Assembly (NCBI GenBank): GCA_009694135.1
Contig: SHVS01000019.1
Coordinates: 1 to 33,077, forward strand
From: Alphaproteobacteria bacterium
Lineage (GTDB): Bacteria; Pseudomonadota; Alphaproteobacteria; UBA6615
Direction: 5' to 3'
DNA: 33,077 bases
Shown here piece by piece: positions 27,793-33,077 of the stretch. The notes beneath the pieces were generated by a model that had not been told where the DNA came from, searched no databases, and saw only the letters and a list, made by a program, of their open reading frames with translations. The position numbers and the translations under genes are program-made. The first letter of the stretch is position 1. The number at the start of each line of letters is the position of its first letter.

Positions 27793-28755
27793 ATGCTGCT
27801 CAAGTCACGACGCGGGTGGGAGTTGCCAGAGCGCGCCGCCACGCCCGAAGGCGCCTACATGAATCGCCGCGAGTTTGCGCTGGCCGCCGCCGCCGGGCCC
27901 ATATTGGCGGCCGCCGGGCCGGCGCTGCGTGCCTTCGCCGCCGATGATCCTTCGGCCAAGCTCTATCCGGTCAAGCGTAACGAAAAATATGTACTCGATC
28001 GCAATCTGACGGATGAGAAATTCGCCACAAGCTACAATAATTTCTACGAATTCGGTTCGCACAAAGGCATCGCGAAAGCGGCGCAGGCGCTGCCCGTCCG
28101 GCCCTGGACCGTCGTGCTCGACGGGATGGTGGAGAAGGAGCAGACGGTCGATATCGACACCCTGCTCAAGGCGATGCCGCTCGAAGAGCGCCTCTATCGC
28201 CACCGTTGCGTCGAAGCTTGGTCGATGGCGGTGCCGTGGAGCGGTTTTCCCCTCGCCAAGCTAGTGGAATTCGCCAAGCCGAAATCAGGCGCCAAGTATC
28301 TGCGGATGGAATCCCTGGCCGATAAGGCGACCATGCCCGGGCTCAAGGAGTTCTGGTACCCGTGGCCGTACGTTGAGGGACTGACCATCGAAGAGGCGAC
28401 CAACGAACTCGCCTTCCTCGCCACGGGCATGTATGGGAAGCCCATCCCGCCGCAGAACGGGGCCATGCTCCGTCTGGCGACGCCGTGGAAATATGGCTTT
28501 AAATCAATCAAGTCGATCGTGAAGTTCACGTTTACTAATCAGCGGCCGAAGACCTTTTGGGAGACCCTGGCCCCGAACGAATATGGCTTCTGGGCCAATG
28601 TCCACCCTGCGGTGCGCCACCCGCGCTGGAGCCAGGCGGCGGAGCGGGTGCTCGGCACCGACGAGATGATGGAAACCATGCCGTTCAACGGCTACGAGGA
28701 GTTCGTCGGCGAAATGTACCCGGACCGCAATAACGACCCTAAACTGTTCATGTAA
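27793..28755 (+). CDS. msrP: Protein-methionine-sulfoxide reductase catalytic subunit MsrP (YedY)
   Basis: 320-residue molybdenum-cofactor enzyme that reduces methionine sulfoxide in periplasmic proteins. It has a Tat signal with twin arginine in NRREFALAAAAGP (24-36), and the Mo-ligand Cys139 sits in RHRCVEAWSMAVPW, an invariant motif. WYPWPYVEGLTIEEATNEL and FVGEMYPDRNNDPKLFM at the end are family hallmarks. ATG 27793 has GGAGG five bases upstream. The membrane haem partner MsrQ is usually adjacent but is not in the window; the following gene is a convergent LysR regulator. Confidence 0.94.
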   Translation: MLLKSRRGWELPERAATPEGAYMNRREFALAAAAGPILAAAGPALRAFAADDPSAKLYPVKRNEKYVLDRNLTDEKFATSYNNFYEFGSHKGIAKAAQALPVRPWTVVLDGMVEKEQTVDIDTLLKAMPLEERLYRHRCVEAWSMAVPWSGFPLAKLVEFAKPKSGAKYLRMESLADKATMPGLKEFWYPWPYVEGLTIEEATNELAFLATGMYGKPIPPQNGAMLRLATPWKYGFKSIKSIVKFTFTNQRPKTFWETLAPNEYGFWANVHPAVRHPRWSQAAERVLGTDEMMETMPFNGYEEFVGEMYPDRNNDPKLFM

Positions 28756-28762
28756 CACGCGA

Positions 28763-28791
28763 GCGGAGGCACGTCAGAAGCGCGCCTCCGC
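28763..28791. terminator. Hairpin between convergent msrP and LysR gene
   Basis: gcggaggc (28763-28770) and gcctccgc (28784-28791) form a perfect eight-base stem with a 13-base loop. It starts seven bases after the msrP stop and overlaps the last codons of the convergent LysR gene, so it could end both transcripts. Confidence 0.5.
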
Positions 28792-29673
28792 GACTTTCCG
28801 CAGAATAAAGTCGCGGAACACGATCAGCCGCTTGGAATGGCGAAGTTCTTCCGGGTAGACAAAGAAGGCGTGCAACTCGGGTGCTTCGACCTTCGGCAGC
28901 ACGCGCGCCAGATCCGTCGCTTCCTCGGCCAGAAAATCGGGCAAACTCCCGATCCCCATCCCGGCACGCACGGCGCGGAAAATGCCATACACGTTATTGA
29001 TCGTCAGCGACGGCTGGCGCGGTTTTTCGCCACCGCCCAAACCCAAGATCCAATTGATGTCCGGGATCGGCGGATTAATCTGCGCGTCCTGGCCGTAAAC
29101 GATCAGCTGGTGGCGGTCGAGGTCGGTCACGCTTGCCGGCGCGCCGTGCTCCGCTAGATAGCGTGGCGCCGCGTACAGGTGGCTATGCACCTGCATTAAC
29201 CGGCGCTGCACCATGTCGGGCTGGCGCGGCCGCATGAAGCGGATGGCGCAATCCGCCTCGCCCATCAAAAGATCGTGCTCGGAATCGGTGGTCAGCAGCG
29301 TGACCTTGATGTCGGGGTAGAGCGCGAGGAATTCCGGCATGCGCGGCGTCAGCCAGGTCGAACCGAAGGCAACCGTCGTTGAGATGCGCAAGGGACCCTG
29401 CGGGCGATCCTGCAGATCGCCCAGCAGCTTCTGCGTCAGAGCCAGCTTGGACAATACGTCATTGGCGGTTCGGTAGAGAAGCTCACCTGGCTCGGTCAGC
29501 AAAAGCCCGCGCGCGTGGCGATGAAACAGAGTGCAGCCGAGCGAGTCTTCGAGCGCGCTGACCTGCCGGCTGACCGCGGACTGCGACAAATGCAAGCCCT
29601 CGCCAGCGTGCGTGAAGCTGCCAGCCTTGGCGACCGCATGAAAAACACGCAGCTTATCCAAGTCCATGGGCAT
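28774..29673 (-). CDS. LysR-family transcriptional regulator
   Basis: 299-residue regulator. The N-terminal winged helix-turn-helix is clear (LRVFHAVAKAGSFTHAGEGL, SQSAVSRQVSALEDSLGCTL), followed by a linker helix and a substrate-binding-protein-like effector domain (PLRISTTVAFGSTWLTPRMP onwards). The effector and targets are not evident. ATG 29673 and ATG 29667 are both possible starts (MPMDLDK). It lies about 100 bp downstream of trxB on the same strand, a pairing I recall in several alphaproteobacteria, and converges on msrP. It might respond to a redox signal, but that is only contextual. Confidence 0.9.
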   Translation of the reverse strand: MPMDLDKLRVFHAVAKAGSFTHAGEGLHLSQSAVSRQVSALEDSLGCTLFHRHARGLLLTEPGELLYRTANDVLSKLALTQKLLGDLQDRPQGPLRISTTVAFGSTWLTPRMPEFLALYPDIKVTLLTTDSEHDLLMGEADCAIRFMRPRQPDMVQRRLMQVHSHLYAAPRYLAEHGAPASVTDLDRHQLIVYGQDAQINPPIPDINWILGLGGGEKPRQPSLTINNVYGIFRAVRAGMGIGSLPDFLAEEATDLARVLPKVEAPELHAFFVYPEELRHSKRLIVFRDFILRKVAEARF

Positions 29674-29777
29674 GAACAGGCTCGCTTAAACTGCAATCGC
29701 CGACGGTCGCGATGGGCTTGTCCCCCGGCACGATATCGGATCGGGGCGGCTCGGCGGCAAGCCCAGGCAGCGAGTCT

Positions 29778-30749
29778 TTACTCGGCCGTGTGGCGACCAG
29801 GTGCGGTCTCTTCGGCGGCGAGAAAGCGTTCGGCTTCGAGCGCCGCCATACAGCCCATGCCGGCTGCCGTGACCGCCTGGCGGAACACCTTATCGCGCAC
29901 ATCGCCAGCGGCGAAGACACCGGGGATGTTGGTCACGGTCGAATCCGGGCGGGTGCGGAGATAACCGTCCTCGTCGAGGTCCAACTGGCCGCGAAAGAGC
30001 GCCGTGTTCGGCTCATGCCCGATGGCGACGAACACGCCATCGACCGAAAGCTCACTCAACTGCCCACTCTTGAGATTGCGCAGCCGCACGCCTGTGACCG
30101 TTGGCGGCTTGCCTGCGCCGAGGATTTCATCGACCACGCTGTCCCAGACGACCGCGACCTTTGGATCCCGGAACAGCCGTTCCTGCCCGATTTTTTCCGC
30201 CCGCAGGCGATCGCGGCGATGAACTAGCGTCACCTTGGAGGCGAAGCGGGTAAGGAATAGCGCCTCTTCCACCGCCGTATTGCCGCCGCCGACGACCAGC
30301 ACCTGCTTGCCGCGGAAGAAGAACCCATCGCAGGTGGCGCAAGCCGATACCCCTGCCCCGCGTAGGTGCTGCTCGGAGTCGAGCCCAAGCCAGCGTGCCG
30401 AGGCGCCAGTGGCGACGATCACCGCATCGCCGACATAACGGTCGCCGCCGTCGCCGGTAATGACGAAGGGCCGGCGCTTGAAATCGACTTTAACCGCGGC
30501 GTCGTTGAAAATTGTGGTGCCGACCTTGCGCGCCTGCGCCTCCATCTGCTCCATCAGCCAGGGGCCTTGGATGGTCTCGGCGAAGCCGGGATAGTTTTCG
30601 ACATCCGAGGTGATGGTCATCTGTCCGCCCGGCTGCAGCCCATGCACCATGATCGGATGCAAATTGGCGCGCGCCGCGTAAATGGCGGCGGTAGCCCCAG
30701 CGGGGCCGGAGCCCAAAATCACGACCTTGCTGCTATGCGTGGCGGACAT
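29778..30749 (-). CDS. trxB: Thioredoxin-disulfide reductase
   Basis: Flavoprotein that reduces thioredoxin with NADPH, 323 residues, the normal length. FAD-binding GSGPAGATAAIYAARA lies at 13-28, the redox pair Cys137-x2-Cys140 in SACATCDGFFFRG, NADPH-binding GGGNTAVEEALFL at 154-166 and C-terminal GVFAAGDVRDKVFRQAVTAAG. It is cytoplasmic. It sits between the cyclase gene and the LysR gene, all on the minus strand, with 87-104 bp gaps, so they may share a transcript. No thioredoxin gene is adjacent. Confidence 0.96.
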   Translation of the reverse strand: MSATHSSKVVILGSGPAGATAAIYAARANLHPIMVHGLQPGGQMTITSDVENYPGFAETIQGPWLMEQMEAQARKVGTTIFNDAAVKVDFKRRPFVITGDGGDRYVGDAVIVATGASARWLGLDSEQHLRGAGVSACATCDGFFFRGKQVLVVGGGNTAVEEALFLTRFASKVTLVHRRDRLRAEKIGQERLFRDPKVAVVWDSVVDEILGAGKPPTVTGVRLRNLKSGQLSELSVDGVFVAIGHEPNTALFRGQLDLDEDGYLRTRPDSTVTNIPGVFAAGDVRDKVFRQAVTAAGMGCMAALEAERFLAAEETAPGRHTAE

Positions 30750-30836
30750 GTTCGAACCTGAAAGCCATGTGTGTCCAGGCAGTAAAGCGCCCGAGCCGCC
30801 CGAAGCAAGGGGCCGCGCGACACAGGGGGCGGAGCG

Positions 30837-32099
30837 TCAGACGCGCGCCTGCGCCACGCGACGGACGGAAACCGGCGGAACCTCCGGCGGCGCGAACACT
30901 TCGCGCTCGCCGGCGATGCCGCGCAGCGCATGCGAGCCGAGCGACTCCCACTCGATCGGCAATTGCCGGGCGAAAGCGGCGCTGACCACGATCGACCGCT
31001 TAAGCGCACGCCCCAGCCCATGCAACCGGGCCACCTCATTGGCCGCCGGGCCGATGACGGTGAATTGCAGCCGCTCCGGCACGCCGATATTGCCAAAGGT
31101 CAGGTTGCCGATATGCAGCGCCAAGTCGAAGCCAAGGAGCGATTCACCAGCCGCCAAACGCTTGCCATTAAGCGCGGCCAAACGCCGCTCGGCCTCGCCG
31201 GCCGCGCGCACCGCCGCGGCGCAGGCGCGCCGGGTCGCGCGCGCCTGGCGCTCGATCGGGAAAATGGCCAAAACCGCGTCGCCAAGCAGCAGCAAAACCT
31301 CGCCGCCATTGGCGATCACCGCCCCGGCGCTGCATTCGAAATAGTCGTTGAGCACCTTCAGGTACTCCTCGGGCGGAAGCGCCTCCGCCAGCTCGGTCGA
31401 GCCGTGCAAGTCGCTGTACCAGACGGCGGCATGGATCGTCTGATGATCGCCGCGCTTGATCTGCCCTTTCAGCACCTGACGCCCTGCCCCAGGCCCAAGA
31501 TAGGTGGACAAGATCGTGCGCGTGGTTTCCTCGAGGATGCTCACCTTGCAGGCCACGCCCAATCGCCGCTGGATGCGCATGAGAGCGCGCAATTCGTCCT
31601 CGGTGAAACCGCCCGGCCGATCCGTCGCCCAGGAGCCGAACACGCCGTCATTGCCCTCCGCACTGAACGGCGTCGCATAGGCCAGATAATCGGTCGCCCC
31701 CTGTTCGCGCAATTCGGCAAGGATCGGAAAATCGATCTGCGCCTCCGATCCGACCAGCCGGCGGCGCAGGAACGGCAAGCGCGCGTTCTGCAAATGCTTG
31801 ACCGGGCTGTTATGAAATCCGGTGGATTCATCGGGCACGTCGTGCCCGATCCGCATCGTGCTGGCGCCCTTGTCGCGCCGCCAGGTGACGGTCATGGCGG
31901 AAAACAGCGGATGCAACGTCTGGAAGGCGACATAAGCCCGCCAGATTGGCAGACCGGCGGCGCTCAACCGGTGGCAGCTGCCCTCGACCAGCGCCTCGAC
32001 CCCACCGGTTCCGGCCAGCGCTTCCGTCATCAGCCAATCGGCGACGCCGTCGACCAGCACCCAGCCAGTCGGCGATGCGGCGACGGTCGGCTTGATCAC
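30837..32099 (-). CDS. Class III adenylate/guanylate cyclase
   Basis: About 420 residues. The N-terminal half (to about 215) is an uncharacterised sensory-type region and the C-terminal half is a class III cyclase domain. The two metal-binding aspartates are present: Asp230 in VWYSDLHGST and Asp274 in LLLGDAVLAIF. The transition-state Asn and Arg are in FTVIGPAANEVARL. The residue that usually selects adenine (Lys in EVLKF) is Leu270 here, so the product nucleotide is uncertain. No membrane segment is visible. The frame extends to 32237, but I favour GTG 32099, where a possible 26-codon upstream ORF ends with the overlapping GTGA. The start remains uncertain. Confidence 0.8.
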   Translation of the reverse strand: MIKPTVAASPTGWVLVDGVADWLMTEALAGTGGVEALVEGSCHRLSAAGLPIWRAYVAFQTLHPLFSAMTVTWRRDKGASTMRIGHDVPDESTGFHNSPVKHLQNARLPFLRRRLVGSEAQIDFPILAELREQGATDYLAYATPFSAEGNDGVFGSWATDRPGGFTEDELRALMRIQRRLGVACKVSILEETTRTILSTYLGPGAGRQVLKGQIKRGDHQTIHAAVWYSDLHGSTELAEALPPEEYLKVLNDYFECSAGAVIANGGEVLLLLGDAVLAIFPIERQARATRRACAAAVRAAGEAERRLAALNGKRLAAGESLLGFDLALHIGNLTFGNIGVPERLQFTVIGPAANEVARLHGLGRALKRSIVVSAAFARQLPIEWESLGSHALRGIAGEREVFAPPEVPPVSVRRVAQARV

Positions 32100-32176
32100 G
32101 TGCACACCAAGCTTGCGTGGCGGGGATACACCTGCCGCTTGCCGCCCTGCGTTTTGGATTTCCTCTGCTTCGCCAT
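32096..32176 (-). CDS. Possible 26-residue basic upstream ORF
   Basis: ATG 32176, with AGG seven bases upstream, opens a Lys/Arg-rich frame (MAKQRKSKTQGGKRQ...) that ends at TGA 32098-32096, overlapping GTG 32099 of the cyclase in the tetranucleotide GTGA. It could be a coupling leader, or the displaced N-terminus of the cyclase. Evidence is limited to the start, the composition and the overlap. Confidence 0.3.
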   Translation of the reverse strand: MAKQRKSKTQGGKRQVYPRHASLVCT

Positions 32177-32315
32177 CGTCTGCCTGCCGCGTCTGGGAGC
32201 AACGCAGCGCGTTACGCCCGGAAAGGCCACATTGCAAGCGGTCGCTACAATGCTACAGTCCGACCGCCCCGGCGGCGTCCGTGAAACCGCCGCGAAAACG
32301 GTTGCGATCCACAGA

Positions 32316-32804
32316 ATGACGAAGCGCCAGCATAAGCTCGATGCGATCGATCGCACCATCCTGCGCGCGCTGCAGCGCGACGGACGCATGACCAATGTCG
32401 AGCTGGCGCGCCGCGCCGGCATATCGGCGCCACCCTGCCTGCGGCGTGTGCGCGCATTGGAACGCGCCGGCTTCATCCGAGGCTATACCGCCCAGCTTGA
32501 CGCCGAGCGTCTCGGCTATGAGGTGACGTTCTTCGCCCTCGTCGGGCTCGCCAGCCAGTCGCTGACGGTGCTCAAGGCGTTCGAGGAGTTCGTATCCGCC
32601 TGGGACGAGGTCCGCGAATGTCACATGATCCGCGGCGGCGGCGATTTTCTGCTCAAATTCGTGGCGCACAACACGGCGCATGAAAATGAGCTAACCACCC
32701 GCTTGACCGACGCGCCGAACGTCACCAAGGTTGCGACCTTCCAGGCGATCCGCGCCTCGAAGCAGGAGCCCGGAGTACCGATCGCCGATGCGAGCGAAGA
32801 GTAG
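32316..32804 (+). CDS. Lrp/AsnC-family transcriptional regulator
   Basis: 162-residue regulator. The N-terminal helix-turn-helix is KLDAIDRTILRALQRDGRMT followed by NVELARRAGISAPPCLRRVR, a standard AsnC pattern. The C-terminal RAM (ligand-binding) domain spans about 70-150 (YEVTFFALVGLASQSL, VRECHMIRGGGDFLLKFVA). ATG 32316 begins MTKRQHKLD; a much longer frame on this strand is only the antisense of the cyclase. It is divergent from the cyclase with a gap of about 140-220 bp that likely carries both promoters. Such proteins often respond to an amino acid; the ligand is unknown. Confidence 0.92.
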   Translation: MTKRQHKLDAIDRTILRALQRDGRMTNVELARRAGISAPPCLRRVRALERAGFIRGYTAQLDAERLGYEVTFFALVGLASQSLTVLKAFEEFVSAWDEVRECHMIRGGGDFLLKFVAHNTAHENELTTRLTDAPNVTKVATFQAIRASKQEPGVPIADASEE

Positions 32805-32896
32805 CTCGGCACCGGCTCCCATGACGCGCGTCATTTGCGGCCCGGGCAGCGCCAAGCTCGAACTGGTCCGCTACCTGCACCGCCATGCGCCTGTAA

Positions 32897-32960
32897 GCGC
32901 CGGAGTAAAAATCCCTCACTGAAGCGGCCGGGGAGTCCGGTTGCGCCGGAGTAAAAATCC
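32897..32960. repeat. Two 18-bp direct repeats at the IS21 end
   Basis: gcgccggagtaaaaatcc is repeated exactly at 32897-32914 and 32943-32960, start points 46 bp apart. In IS21-type elements such repeats are transposase-binding sites. Confidence 0.9.
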
Positions 32961-33002
32961 GGCAGCAGAAAGCCTTTTGCCCGGTGGGCAGGGGGCGGAG
33001 GG

Positions 33003-33077
33003 ATGAAGGGCGTGGAGTTATATGGACGGGTGCGCCATGCGGTCCAGATCGAGGGGCTGAGCCAGCGCGAGGCGGCG
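33003..33077 (+). CDS. istA: IS21-family transposase IstA, N-terminal part (partial)
   Basis: Twenty-five codons from ATG 33003 to the window edge. The product begins MKGVELYGRVRHAVQIEG and continues LSQREAA, matching the conserved N-terminal helix-turn-helix start of IstA proteins. A purine-rich aggggg lies seven bases upstream. The DDE core is outside the window, so function cannot be judged. Confidence 0.8.
   Translation, partial: MKGVELYGRVRHAVQIEGLSQREAA

Larger units (their letters stand above)
32892..33077 (+). mobile_element. Left end of an IS21-family element (cut by window edge)
   Basis: The end begins near TGTAAGC at 32892 and contains two perfect 18-bp direct copies of gcgccggagtaaaaatcc, at 32897-32914 and 32943-32960, as expected for the multiple terminal repeats of IS21 elements. 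It is followed by the start of istA. The rest, including istB, lies beyond the window. Confidence 0.8.

Noticed and set aside
30930-32315. Upstream extension of the Lrp/AsnC frame over the cyclase gene
   Set aside because: The extension is antisense to the cyclase; the regulator has a normal start at 32316.

Overview
The window reads as chromosome of a high-GC alphaproteobacterium, possibly Rhodospirillales-like. Pointers are the yqeY-dnaG-rpoD block with an alphaproteobacterial-type RpoD, a 41-residue bL36 lacking the usual zinc-ligand cysteines, the glcDEF glycolate oxidase operon, and a thioredoxin reductase/LysR/Lrp neighbourhood. The genus cannot be told from the sequence alone.

There are two zones. 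Positions 1 to about 13,000 are accessory. A truncated IS copy (1-322) and a complete relative (11,882-12,984) lie in the same orientation and bracket about 11.5 kb. Inside are a GDP-mannose to GDP-L-fucose operon (gmd, fcl, manC; minus strand), an FkbM-type methyltransferase gene broken by one in-frame TGA, a second intact FkbM-like methyltransferase, and a glycosyltransferase-like gene. Together they suggest surface polysaccharide or glycan modification. A gene-poor kilobase follows, with a 20-bp tandem repeat. Next comes an oxidation module: an exported PQQ-dependent dehydrogenase whose catalytic motif is WDFD, a convergent exported c-type cytochrome and a divergent exported pentapeptide-repeat protein, with a strong hairpin terminator between the first two. 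A tRNA gene with anticodon CAT (probably tRNA-Ile2) sits just beyond the second IS and may mark the island edge.

Positions 13,200 to about 32,800 look like core genome: a small exported protein, rpoD, dnaG, yqeY, divergent carA (no carB beside it), an SLC13/ArsB-type permease convergent with carA, a methyltransferase frameshifted at a G6 tract, rpmJ (bL36), glcD-glcE-glcF, two tandem TPR paralogues, msrP (Tat-exported Mo-protein), a LysR regulator, trxB, a class III nucleotide cyclase and an Lrp/AsnC regulator. The window ends in the left end of an IS21-family element (two 18-bp repeats and the start of istA).

No CRISPR array, phage module or recognisable defence system was found. The most interesting items are the two interrupted methyltransferase genes (TGA; G6 slip), the possible lanthanide-type PQQ dehydrogenase with its partners, the IS-bracketed glycan island, the insertion in RpoD, and the atypical cyclase with a possible overlapping upstream small ORF.
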